From positions 248,001-312,000 of the forward strand of contig NZ_SRII01000004.1 in assembly GCF_004684095.1 (NCBI RefSeq): DNA of 64,000 bases, read 5' to 3'. The DNA comes from Hymenobacter sp. UV11 (GTDB lineage: Bacteria > Bacteroidota > Bacteroidia > Cytophagales > Hymenobacteraceae). Position 1 is the stretch's first letter. Each line of letters begins with the position of its first letter. Positions 33,155-41,923 of the stretch are shown here, one piece after another. Under the pieces are notes generated by a model. The model was not told the DNA's origin. It saw only the letters and a program-made list of their open reading frames with translations, and searched no databases. The translations under genes and the position numbers were made by a program.

Positions 33155-33185
33155 ATTTTTGATTAACCAGTTGACTTATACTATC

Positions 33186-34118
33186 ATGGAAAACAGAATC
33201 TTAGGCCTGCACCACATCACGGCCATCGCGGGCGATGCCCAGCGTAATTTCAACTTCTACACCAATATCATGGGCCTGCGCTTCCTGAAGCGCACCGTCA
33301 ATTTTGACGACCCCGGCACCTACCACTTCTACTTTGGCGACGAGCGCGGCTCGGCGGGCACCATCCTCACGTTTTTCCCGTGGGGGCAAATGCAGCCCGG
33401 CCGGCGCGGCCCCGGCCAGGCCACCGAAATCGGCTACGCGGTGCCCGCCGGCAGCCTCGATTTCTGGATGAAACGGTTTGAGGACAAAGGCATTACCTAC
33501 AACAAGCCCGCCGAGAAATTTGGCGAGCGCTACCTCACCTTCCTCGACCCCGACGGCCTCAAGCTGGAGCTGACCGAGGTGGCCGACGACCCCCGCACGC
33601 CCTGGACTGCCCCCGAGGTAGGCGCCGACGTGGCCACGCGCGGCTTCCACCATATTACCCTCACCCTGAGCGATGTGAAGGCTACTGCCGCCGTGCTCAC
33701 CGACGTATTTGGCTACCAGCTGGTGGGCCAGCACGTCAATCGCTTCCGCTACGCCACCGATGCCCTCGGCACGGCCAATATCGTGGAATTGGTAGCGGCT
33801 CCCGGCGAGGGGCGCGGCCACGTGGCCGGCGGCTCGGTGCACCACGTCGCCTTCCGGGTGAAGGACGACGCCACCCAGATGTATTTCCGCGATTTGCTGC
33901 TTAAGAAAGGCTTCCAAGTGACGCCCCAGATTGACCGCAACTACTTTCACGCCATGTACTTCCGCGAGCCGGGCGGGGTGCTGTTTGAAATAGCCACCGA
34001 CAACCCCGGCTTTATGGTCGATGAGCCGCTAGCCGAGCTGGGCACCCACCTCATGCTGCCCGCGCAGTACGAAAGCCAGCGCGCCGCCATCGAAGCTCAC
34101 CTGCCCGTATTATCTTAG
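33186..34118 (+). CDS. Ring-cleaving dioxygenase of the VOC family (MhqO-like)
   Basis: A 310-aa metal-dependent dioxygenase with two vicinal-oxygen-chelate modules (about 5-140 and 150-285). Metal ligands: His in LGLHHITAIAGDA, His in GFHHITLTLSDV, His in SVHHVAFRVKDDA and Glu in GVLFEIATD. The RTVNFDDPGTYHFYFGDERG stretch is typical of the MhqO/YkcA group, which opens hydroquinone or catechol rings. I chose the ATG at 33186, not the TTG at 33159 close to the repeat. The esterase gene starts 2 bp after the stop: this is the MhqO-MhqD pairing known from Bacillus quinone resistance. Confidence 0.92.
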   Translation: MENRILGLHHITAIAGDAQRNFNFYTNIMGLRFLKRTVNFDDPGTYHFYFGDERGSAGTILTFFPWGQMQPGRRGPGQATEIGYAVPAGSLDFWMKRFEDKGITYNKPAEKFGERYLTFLDPDGLKLELTEVADDPRTPWTAPEVGADVATRGFHHITLTLSDVKATAAVLTDVFGYQLVGQHVNRFRYATDALGTANIVELVAAPGEGRGHVAGGSVHHVAFRVKDDATQMYFRDLLLKKGFQVTPQIDRNYFHAMYFREPGGVLFEIATDNPGFMVDEPLAELGTHLMLPAQYESQRAAIEAHLPVLS

Positions 34119-34120
34119 CT

Positions 34121-34771
34121 ATGAGCCCGAACACTGCGGCTTTTCAGCCCCTCACCTACATCTATCAGCCCGCGCCTACCCCGGCGCGGGCCACGCTGCT
34201 CCTGCTGCACGGCACTGGCGGCGACGAGCGCGACCTACTCTCCCTGGCCCCGCGCTTCGGCCCCGGCCTCAATGTGCTGAGCCTGCGCGGTAACGTGCAG
34301 GAAGGTGGCATGCCCCGCTTCTTCCGCCGCCTGGGCATGGGCGTGTTCGATGAGCCTGACGTGGTATTTCGCACCCACGAGCTGGCCGATTTTCTGGCCC
34401 AAGTAGCAGTTAAAGAGGGTTTTGACCCGGCGCAGCTTATCGCGGTGGGCTACTCCAACGGCGCCAACATCGCGGGTAGCTTGCTGATGCTCTACCCCAG
34501 CCTGCTGGCGGGCGCGGTGCTGTGGCGGCCCATGCAGCCGCTGGTGCAGCAGGTGCCGGCCTTTGTGGCGCCGCGGCCGGTTCCGGTGTTTTTCACCCCC
34601 GGCCTGCAAGACCCCACGGTGCGCCCCGCCGCTACCGATGCCTACGCCGCCTTACTCACGCAGGCCGGCTACGTCCTCACGCGGCGCGACATGCCCGCTG
34701 GCCATAACCTCATTCAGGCCGACCTGGACGGGGCCGTAGCTTGGCTGGCGGCCAACTTCCCGGCGGCCTAG
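34121..34771 (+). CDS. Carboxylesterase/phospholipase (MhqD-like)
   Basis: A 216-aa alpha/beta hydrolase. Visible: oxyanion-region motif LLLLHGTGGDERD, nucleophile elbow GYSNGANIAGS (G-x-S-x-G), Asp in PGLQDPTVRP and His in AGHNLIQAD, completing the triad. It has no signal peptide, so it is cytosolic. The 2-bp gap from the MhqO-like dioxygenase indicates one operon; in Bacillus the MhqD/MhqO pair handles quinone or azo compounds. The beta-lactamase-family gene starts 51 bp later and may be in the same transcript. Confidence 0.93.
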   Translation: MSPNTAAFQPLTYIYQPAPTPARATLLLLHGTGGDERDLLSLAPRFGPGLNVLSLRGNVQEGGMPRFFRRLGMGVFDEPDVVFRTHELADFLAQVAVKEGFDPAQLIAVGYSNGANIAGSLLMLYPSLLAGAVLWRPMQPLVQQVPAFVAPRPVPVFFTPGLQDPTVRPAATDAYAALLTQAGYVLTRRDMPAGHNLIQADLDGAVAWLAANFPAA

Positions 34772-34822
34772 CTTTTCCTCGAATGCTCCACGACGAGCTG
34801 GAGGGCAATATCTTGCGGGCCT

Positions 34823-36664
34823 ATGCTCCGGTATCTGCTCCTTCGGCCCGTCGTGGTTTTGTGCGTTTGGTGGTGTGCGTTGGGCTGGCTGAGCCCGCAG
34901 GCCGCCCAGGCCCAGCCGCAGCAAGCCGCTGCCCTACCCCCCCTCACCACGACCAACGTGGTAGTGCTGCGCAACGAAGGCGCGCTGCTACCCCTGCCCC
35001 GGCTCGATACGCTACGGCTGGCCACCATCAAGATGCCGCCCGCTACGGGCCGTGAGGCCATTGATTTCAGCGCGCATCTTCAGCAGGACGTGGCCGATTA
35101 CGTGGCGGCTGATTTTGTTAACGGGCTGCCCGCGCTGGCTGCCGCCCGACTGCGCTCCCGCAACCTGCTGCTACTCGTGCTGCCCGACGGCGGCCTGCAG
35201 GACCGACTTGCGCTGCAACAGGCCCTGAAGCTAGGTAAAAAGCTGGTGGTGCTCTTATTTGATAGCACGGCGCTAGCCCGGCTGCCTGAGCTGCCCCAGT
35301 CCACGGCCGTGGTGCTGGCTCGGCAGCGCACGGTCCAGGCGTGCAGCCAGGCCATTCAGGTTGTTTTTGGAGGGGTAGGGGCTGCCGGGCAACTGGCCCC
35401 AACGCTGACAGTTCCAGCCGGCTTAGCGGCGGGCCAGCCTACGCGCGGCGGCCTGCGCCTAGCCTACGGCACGCCCGTAGCGGCGGGCCTGCGGCCTACC
35501 CTCCCCGCGCTGGTCGATTCACTGATGCGCAAGGCGCTGGCTGGTAATGCTTTTCCGGGAGGTGAGGTGATGGTGGTGCGACATGGGGTAGTGGCGTTGC
35601 GCCGCAGCTACGGCGTGCTGCAGGCAGCCGACCCGGCGGCCCCGGTGCTCAATACGACGCTCTACGACTTCGCTTCGCTTACCAAAGTCACGGCCGCCCT
35701 ACCTACCCTCATGCTGCTGCAAGACCGCGGCCTGTTCGGCCCCGACTACACGCTGGGCGCGCTGTTCGATTTCTTAAAAGGCAGCAATAAGCAGGACCTG
35801 CGCCTGCGCGACGTGCTCACGCACCAGGCGCGGCTGCGGGCGTTCATCCCCTTCTGGCAGCAGTACGTGAACCCCGACGGCCGCCCCAACCCGCAGTTTT
35901 TGCGGCCCGATTCGTCGGCCCGGTTTCCACTGCCGGTGGCGGCGGGCCTGTGGGCGCGGCGCGACATGCCGGCGCTGCTCTACCAGGGCATTGCCGCCTC
36001 GCCCCTCAATGCCAAGCCCGGCTACGTGTACTCCGACCTCTCGTTTATGCTCTACCCGTACTACGTGCAAAAAGCGACGGGTAGGCCGTTTGACCAGTTT
36101 ATTACGCAGCAGCTGTATGCGCCGCTGGGCGCTACTACGCTGGGCTTCAACCCCGAACATCGGTTCGCAACACCGCGCATCGCGCCCACCGAGTACGACT
36201 CGCTGTTTCGGCACCAGCTGGTGCGCGGCACCGTGCACGACGAAGGCGCCGCGCTGCTGGGCGGCGTGAGCGGCCACGCCGGCCTCTTCGGCGCGGCCAA
36301 CGACCTGGCCAAGCTCGTGCAGCTCTACCTGTGGCAGGGCCGCTACGGCGGGCAGCAGCTCATCAAGGCCGAGACAATGGCCGCGTACACGCACTGCCAA
36401 TTTTGCCCCGACAACCGCCGAGCGCTGGGCTTCGACAAGCCCGACCCCCAAAACCCGGCCCTGAACGCGGCGCGCGGCGCCAGCCCGCGCAGCTACGGCC
36501 ACACCGGCTTCACGGGTACCTATTTCTGGGTCGAGCCCGACCTCGATTTATTCGTGATTCTGCTTGCCAACCGCGTGAACCCCACGCGCCGCAACAACCG
36601 GCTTGGCGAGCTGGGCGTGCGCTCGGCGCTGCTCCAGCTGGCCATCGAGAGCGCCCAGCCTTAA
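34823..36664 (+). CDS. Serine beta-lactamase-family hydrolase with orphan GH3 C-terminal domain
   Basis: A 613-aa exported protein (signal peptide 1-30, ending AAQAQ). Residues about 40-205 look like the C-terminal domain of glycoside hydrolase family 3 (TTTNVVVLRNEGALLPL, then VVFGGVGAAGQLAPTL). Residues about 225-610 are a class C beta-lactamase/penicillin-binding hydrolase with Ser285-x-x-Lys288 (FASLTK), Tyr403-Ser-Asp (YVYSDLSFML) and YGHTGFTGTYF. Many Bacteroidota fuse a complete GH3 to such a hydrolase, about 950-1000 aa. Here the GH3 catalytic barrel is absent and a signal peptide precedes the remnant. The hydrolase half looks intact. Confidence 0.88.
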   Translation: MLRYLLLRPVVVLCVWWCALGWLSPQAAQAQPQQAAALPPLTTTNVVVLRNEGALLPLPRLDTLRLATIKMPPATGREAIDFSAHLQQDVADYVAADFVNGLPALAAARLRSRNLLLLVLPDGGLQDRLALQQALKLGKKLVVLLFDSTALARLPELPQSTAVVLARQRTVQACSQAIQVVFGGVGAAGQLAPTLTVPAGLAAGQPTRGGLRLAYGTPVAAGLRPTLPALVDSLMRKALAGNAFPGGEVMVVRHGVVALRRSYGVLQAADPAAPVLNTTLYDFASLTKVTAALPTLMLLQDRGLFGPDYTLGALFDFLKGSNKQDLRLRDVLTHQARLRAFIPFWQQYVNPDGRPNPQFLRPDSSARFPLPVAAGLWARRDMPALLYQGIAASPLNAKPGYVYSDLSFMLYPYYVQKATGRPFDQFITQQLYAPLGATTLGFNPEHRFATPRIAPTEYDSLFRHQLVRGTVHDEGAALLGGVSGHAGLFGAANDLAKLVQLYLWQGRYGGQQLIKAETMAAYTHCQFCPDNRRALGFDKPDPQNPALNAARGASPRSYGHTGFTGTYFWVEPDLDLFVILLANRVNPTRRNNRLGELGVRSALLQLAIESAQP

Positions 36665-36807
36665 AGGAGGGGGTAGGGCACCGAATGTAAGCGCGACCCT
36701 TCGCGGCGCCTCGTGGTGGGCTTGGCCGCTGGAAGGGGGGTAGGGAGGGGCTAAAAATTAAGCAGGGCGGTGCAATGAATATTTACTGAATCTTTTGCAC
36801 CTTTGGC

Positions 36808-36852
36808 GCTTGCAAGCTGGACGCTGTTAGTGAGATGAGTGCTTGCAAGCTG
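36808..36852 (+). promoter_or_regulatory. Twin GCTTGCAAGCTG palindromes upstream of susC
   Basis: The 12-mer GCTTGCAAGCTG, containing the perfect palindrome GCTTGCAAGC, occurs at 36808-36819 and 36841-36852, 33 bp apart (about three helical turns). A CACCTTTG -7-like box is just upstream (about 36798-36806). The pair is a candidate operator for susC expression. The rest of the 287-bp gap to susC shows no gene. Confidence 0.5.
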
Positions 36853-36951
36853 TTGGTTGACCGACCGATGAGGGTCGGAATAAAAGAATAGTCAGGGGTG
36901 GTTTGCGTGCTCGCTCGGGCTGCTTTTTCCTTTTCCATTTTACTGTTACCT

Positions 36952-39900
36952 ATGAAGAAACGCTACTTTCTGCCCTTCGCTTTGCTGCCCGGCGTGCTGC
37001 TGGCGCCGCCCGGCCAGGCCCAAACTGCCCCGGCCACGGCGGCCGCCACCGGCACCATCAGCGGCGTAGTGCGCCAGGCCGCCGACAACACCGCCCTGCC
37101 CGGCGTGAACGTGATTGTGAAAGGCACCAGCAACGGCACCGCCACCGACGCCGATGGCAAGTACACCCTCAGCGGCGTGCCGGCCGGGGCTACGCTCGTG
37201 TTCAGCTTCGTGGGCTACGAGCCCATGGAGCGCCGCGCCGACGGCAGCTCGCTTAACGTGACGCTGACGGCCAGCAACCGCGACCTCGACGAGGTGGTAG
37301 TGCTGGCCTACGGCATTAAACAAGACCGGCGCGATATCGTGACGTCGGTGCAGGAGGTTAGTAGCAAGGATATTATCGACTCCCGCCAGACCAACATCGT
37401 GAACGCGCTGCAGGGCAAGGTGGCGGGCGTCAACATCACTTCCTCGGGCGGCGGGGCGGGCGAAGGTGCCAGCATCGTGATTCGGGGCGGCACCTCGCTC
37501 GATGGCGACAACCAGCCGCTGTTTGTCATCGACGGGATGATAATGGACAACTCGTCCTTTCAGGAAAGCACGGCGCCGGGCGGCGGCTCGGCCTTCAACG
37601 GGCTGCTGGGCCGCTCGGTGGGCGCCGCCAACCGCGCCGGTGACCTCAACCCCGAGGATATTGCCTCGATGACAGTGCTGAAAGGCCCGGCCGCCGCCGC
37701 CCTCTACGGCCTGCGCGCCGCAAACGGTGCGGTGGTCATTACCACCAAAAAAGGCGGGGCCGGCCGCACCCAGCTCAACTTCCGCACGCAGTACTCGGTG
37801 GACCAGGTCAACCGCCTACCCCAGGTGCAGGACCAGTACGGCCAAGGCTCAGGCGGCGTGTATGACCCCAGCACGCGCGCCTCGTTTGGCGCGCGCCTGG
37901 CACCCGGCCAGCCGGTGTACGATAACCTGGGCAATTTCTTTCAGAGAGGTCAGACCTACCAGAACTTCGTGAACATGTCGGGCGGCTCGGACAAGGCCAG
38001 CTTCTTCGCCTCGGCCTCCAACTTGCAGCAGACCGGCGTGACGCCCGGCAGCAAGTACGACAAGACGACGGTGCGCCTTTCGGGCTCGGCTCAGATTTCG
38101 CCCAAGCTCAGCGTCACTGGCTCGGCGCAGTACCTCACTTCGGGCGCGGTGCGGCCGCTGCAAGGGCCGGGCCTGTTTGGCAGTTCGGGCGGCTTTTTGC
38201 TGAGCTTGCTCAACTGGCCGCGCAACGACGACGCCCGCAACTACCTCAACCCCGACGGCTCGCGCCGCCGCCTCCTACCCCTCGGCGCGGGCACCGACTC
38301 GGATGCCGACAACCCATACTGGACGGTGGACAAAAACCCGCAGAGCGACCGCACCAACCGCTTCGTGGGCAACGTGCAGGTATCGTTTTCGCCGGTGAAG
38401 TGGCTGACGCTGAGCCATAACATCGGCACCGACGTGTACACTACGCGCAGCCAATCGGTGCGGGCGGTGGGCACCTCGCAGGTCGGCAACCAGTTTGGCG
38501 GCCTGGCCCAAACCGTGGACCAGGCGCGCCTACTCACGGCCACCACATTGGCCACGTTCAACCACAGCTTTTTCAACGAAAAGCTGCGTGGCTCCTTCCT
38601 GCTGGGCAACACGATTGAGGAAAACAAGGACGAGGCGGTGGACTACCTCGGCCTGATTTTCCAGAATCCCGACTTCATCGGCCTCAACAATACGGTGAAC
38701 CGCAATGCGCTGCAGCGCGACCAGACGCGCCACCTCATCGGCAATTTTGCCCGGCTTTCGACCACGATTTTCGACCAGTTGGTGGTGGAATTGCAGGCGC
38801 GCTACGACCAGTCGTCGACCCTACCCCGCCCCGACGAGGGCAAGATATTTGGCAAGGGCTTCCTCTACGGCTCGGCCGCGGCGGGCTACGAGTTCACCAA
38901 AATCCTGGGCCTCGACCAAAACCCGGTGCTGAACTACGGCAAAATCCGCGCCTCGGTGGCCGAGGTAGGCCGCGACACGGGGCCCTACCGGGTGCTCGCG
39001 CCGCTCACCACCAACACCTATATCGGCGGTGGATTCCGCAACGACTTCTTTGGCTCGAACCCTAACCTGCGGCCCGAGCGCACCCGCACCTACGAGGCCG
39101 GCATTAACCTGCAATTCTTCAAAAACCGCCTTAGCCTCGACTTCAACTACTACCGTTCGCGCACCCGCGACCAACTTATTGCCCCGCGCGTGAGCCAGGC
39201 CACGGGCTTCATCCTGCAGTATATCAATGGGGGGGTAGTGACGAATGAGGGCCAGGAAATCAGCCTCAACGGCACGCCCGTGCGCACCCCCGGCGGCTTT
39301 ACCTGGGACATCGGCGCCAATTTCTACCACAACACCAACAACGTCGAGAGCCTACCCTCCCCGCTGACGGTGGTGTACCAGTCCGACACCTTCGTGACCA
39401 ATGTGCACGAGGGCGGCGCCTTTCCCGGCCACTCCATCTCGGGTATCGCGGCCACCGATTTTGCCCGCGTCACCGACCCCAACTCGCCCTACTTCGGGCA
39501 GGTTATCGTGAATGCCACCACCGGCTACCCCACCGTAAACGCCAACTTCGTGTACGCGGGCAACCGGGCGCCGCGCTTCACTACGCAGGTCACCAATACG
39601 TTCACCTACAAAGGCTTGTCGCTGACATCGCTGTTTGACTTCCGGGTAGGGGGCGTAGTAGTGAACGGCAACGACTGGTACCAGACCGCCGGTGTGCAAA
39701 CTGCCGGCGTCCTGACCGCCGGCGGTACTTCCCCCCGCACGCTCGACCGCTACAAAACGGTGGTTTTTGATGGGGTAGTAGCCCAGAAAGACGCCAGCGG
39801 CAACACCACCTACGTGCCCAACGCCCGCCCCACCGAGCTGAACCAGGCCTACTACACCAACATTTTGGGCAACGTGGGCACGGCCTTTATCGAAGATGGC

Positions 39901-40158
39901 TCGTGGGTACGCCTGCGCTACGTGGCCTTGAGCTACGCGCTACCCCAGCGCTGGCTCGGCGGCGCCAACTCCTTCCTCAAAGGCATCGAGCTGAACGTGA
40001 CCGGTCGCAATCTACTGCTGCTAACCAAGTACAGCGGCGCCGACCCCGAAACGGCCAGCTCCGGTGCGGGCGTGCGCGGCGGCGGCTCGGGCGGCATCGA
40101 CTACGGCAACATCCCCGCCACTCGCGGCGTGGACATGGGCCTGCGGGTCAATTTCTAA
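36952..40158 (+). CDS. SusC/RagA-family TonB-linked outer-membrane transporter
   Basis: A 1068-aa transporter. Signal peptide 1-23 (ending GQAQT), carboxypeptidase-regulatory-like domain about 33-115 (GVVRQAADNTALPGVNVIVKG), TonB box-like DEVVVLAYG (112-120), plug domain about 125-240 (ALQGKVAGVNI, IRGGTSLDGDNQPLFVIDG, ILKGPAAAALYG-like), then a 22-strand barrel ending GVDMGLRVNF with C-terminal Phe. No STN domain, so no direct anti-sigma signalling. The ATG at 36952 is supported by the signal peptide. With SusD downstream it should import a large ligand; the substrate is unknown and no glycan enzymes are nearby. Confidence 0.97.
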   Translation: MKKRYFLPFALLPGVLLAPPGQAQTAPATAAATGTISGVVRQAADNTALPGVNVIVKGTSNGTATDADGKYTLSGVPAGATLVFSFVGYEPMERRADGSSLNVTLTASNRDLDEVVVLAYGIKQDRRDIVTSVQEVSSKDIIDSRQTNIVNALQGKVAGVNITSSGGGAGEGASIVIRGGTSLDGDNQPLFVIDGMIMDNSSFQESTAPGGGSAFNGLLGRSVGAANRAGDLNPEDIASMTVLKGPAAAALYGLRAANGAVVITTKKGGAGRTQLNFRTQYSVDQVNRLPQVQDQYGQGSGGVYDPSTRASFGARLAPGQPVYDNLGNFFQRGQTYQNFVNMSGGSDKASFFASASNLQQTGVTPGSKYDKTTVRLSGSAQISPKLSVTGSAQYLTSGAVRPLQGPGLFGSSGGFLLSLLNWPRNDDARNYLNPDGSRRRLLPLGAGTDSDADNPYWTVDKNPQSDRTNRFVGNVQVSFSPVKWLTLSHNIGTDVYTTRSQSVRAVGTSQVGNQFGGLAQTVDQARLLTATTLATFNHSFFNEKLRGSFLLGNTIEENKDEAVDYLGLIFQNPDFIGLNNTVNRNALQRDQTRHLIGNFARLSTTIFDQLVVELQARYDQSSTLPRPDEGKIFGKGFLYGSAAAGYEFTKILGLDQNPVLNYGKIRASVAEVGRDTGPYRVLAPLTTNTYIGGGFRNDFFGSNPNLRPERTRTYEAGINLQFFKNRLSLDFNYYRSRTRDQLIAPRVSQATGFILQYINGGVVTNEGQEISLNGTPVRTPGGFTWDIGANFYHNTNNVESLPSPLTVVYQSDTFVTNVHEGGAFPGHSISGIAATDFARVTDPNSPYFGQVIVNATTGYPTVNANFVYAGNRAPRFTTQVTNTFTYKGLSLTSLFDFRVGGVVVNGNDWYQTAGVQTAGVLTAGGTSPRTLDRYKTVVFDGVVAQKDASGNTTYVPNARPTELNQAYYTNILGNVGTAFIEDGSWVRLRYVALSYALPQRWLGGANSFLKGIELNVTGRNLLLLTKYSGADPETASSGAGVRGGGSGGIDYGNIPATRGVDMGLRVNF

Positions 40159-40188
40159 CTTATAAAAGTCAGGGTGTAACCGGCCACC

Positions 40189-40289
40189 TGTCATTGCGAG
40201 CGAAGCGCAGCAATCGCCCCAGAACGACACCCGCGCCAGTCGTCCGTCCATCGTTCGGGGGTGATTGCCGCGCTTCGTTCGCAATGACA
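40189..40289. repeat. Inverted repeat of the TGTCATTGCGAG family between susC and susD
   Basis: The arms at about 40189-40219 and 40257-40289 match with about three differences (TGTCATTGCGAGCGAAGCGC and its partner). It is inserted between two genes that are normally co-transcribed and could affect their ratio. The susD open frame extends artefactually into its right arm. Confidence 0.9.
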
Positions 40290-40333
40290 ACTTGAGGCTA
40301 GCCCGGCCCTACCCTCCCAAAGTATTCTATCCG

Positions 40334-41896
40334 ATGAAAAAATATCTTCTGTTTCTGGGCCTATTCGGGGCCACGGCGCTATCCTCGTGCGAGAAGTTTC
40401 TTGACGTGAACAGCAACCCGAATAACCCGGTCGTGTCGACGCCCAATTTCCTGCTGCCCAACGTCATTTCCAATGGCATTCAAACGCAGATGTTCACGGC
40501 CCTGCGCACGCCCTACATTACGCAGTACGTGGTGAGCCGTACCGCCAACAGCGGCGGCAACGACCAGTACTACTTCACCAACGCGCAGAGCACCAATACG
40601 TTTAATTACTCCTACTTCTACTCAGGCGGTAATATTCCGCAGCTGATTCAGGTGGCCCAGGCCGAAGGGTCGGTGTACTACGTGGGCGCGGGCAAGATTA
40701 TGCAGGCGCTCATCCTGGCCCATGTCACCGATATGCTCGGCGACGTGCCCTACACCGAGGCCTACCAGGGCGGCGCCAACTACACGCCCAAGTACGACTC
40801 GCAGCAGTCCATCTACGCCGTCATCAACCAACTCTGCGACGAGGGGGTAGTAGAATTGTCGAAGCCCGCGAGCGCCAATTTCCGCGCCTTCTACGCCACC
40901 TCGCCCAGCGAGAGCGGCGACATTCTGTATAAGGGCGACCCCGCCAAGTGGGTGCGCCTGGCCTACTCGCTCAAGGCGCGCCAAGCCCAGCACCTCACCA
41001 AGAAACAGAGCTACAGCCCCGCCGCCGTGCTGGCGCTCTGCGACAAGGGTTTTACCTCAACCGCTGACGACGCGCAAATCAACTTCCAGGTGGCCGTAGC
41101 GCCGCTCAGCAACACCACCAACATTTTCGGCACCACGCGCTCGAATTTCGGCACCGCCGTGTTTTCGAGTAATGTGGTGAAGTACCTGAATGGCACCACA
41201 TTTCCGGGCGTCACGGACCCGCGCTTTGGCATTCTGGTGCCCACCACCAGCGCGGGCGTAGACCCCGGCGCGGGCACGGCCGCCGGCACCAACGTCACGC
41301 CCGGCACCACGTTCACCGATTTTTACGGCAGCTGGTACGCCCGCGACCTGGGCTACTTTGAGGCCATTACCTATCACGAGCTGCAGTTTATTCGGGCCGA
41401 AGCCGCCTTCCGGGCCGGCAATAAAACGCTGGCGCTGGCTTCGCTCAAGGAAGGCATTCGGGCGCACATGGCCAAGGTGGGGCAGGGGGGTAGCAACGCC
41501 GTGCCGCCCGTGACCTTCCCGGCCATCTCCTCCGCTCAGATTAGCGCCTACCTCGCCTCCAGCGCCGTGGCCCAGACCGAGGCCGCCCTCACCACGCTGC
41601 GCCCCATTATGGAACAGAAGTACATCGCCATGTTCCTGAACCCCGACTCTTGGTCGGACCTGCGCCGCCTCGATTTTGACCCCGCCATCTACGTCAACTT
41701 CGTGTACCCGACGCGCACTGTAAACCCCGTGGTGGCCGGCCAGACCGACCCCACGCGGCGCTACCCCCGCCGCCTGCTGCCGGGTGCCACCGAGGTGCTC
41801 TACAACCCCAACGCTATAGCTAAGCTCTTCAGCGATGCCGGCGCCACCACCAACGACGACTACGTGACCAAGCCCCTGTGGTTTGACATGCCGTAG
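40334..41896 (+). CDS. SusD/RagB-family nutrient-binding lipoprotein
   Basis: A 520-aa surface lipoprotein (signal and lipobox ALSSC, Cys19) that forms the lid of the SusC channel. The start FLDVNSNPNNP after the Cys, the helical ITQYVVSRTAN region, and later FIRAEAAFRAGNKTLALAS and QKYIAMFLNPDSWSDLRRLDF are typical of the SusD-like 2/RagB group. The ATG at 40334 is chosen, as frames further upstream come from repeat DNA. It is 175 bp from susC and 27 bp before the next lipoprotein gene. Confidence 0.95.
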   Translation: MKKYLLFLGLFGATALSSCEKFLDVNSNPNNPVVSTPNFLLPNVISNGIQTQMFTALRTPYITQYVVSRTANSGGNDQYYFTNAQSTNTFNYSYFYSGGNIPQLIQVAQAEGSVYYVGAGKIMQALILAHVTDMLGDVPYTEAYQGGANYTPKYDSQQSIYAVINQLCDEGVVELSKPASANFRAFYATSPSESGDILYKGDPAKWVRLAYSLKARQAQHLTKKQSYSPAAVLALCDKGFTSTADDAQINFQVAVAPLSNTTNIFGTTRSNFGTAVFSSNVVKYLNGTTFPGVTDPRFGILVPTTSAGVDPGAGTAAGTNVTPGTTFTDFYGSWYARDLGYFEAITYHELQFIRAEAAFRAGNKTLALASLKEGIRAHMAKVGQGGSNAVPPVTFPAISSAQISAYLASSAVAQTEAALTTLRPIMEQKYIAMFLNPDSWSDLRRLDFDPAIYVNFVYPTRTVNPVVAGQTDPTRRYPRRLLPGATEVLYNPNAIAKLFSDAGATTNDDYVTKPLWFDMP

Positions 41897-41923
41897 GTTC
41901 TCACCCCTAGCATATGCTTGTTT

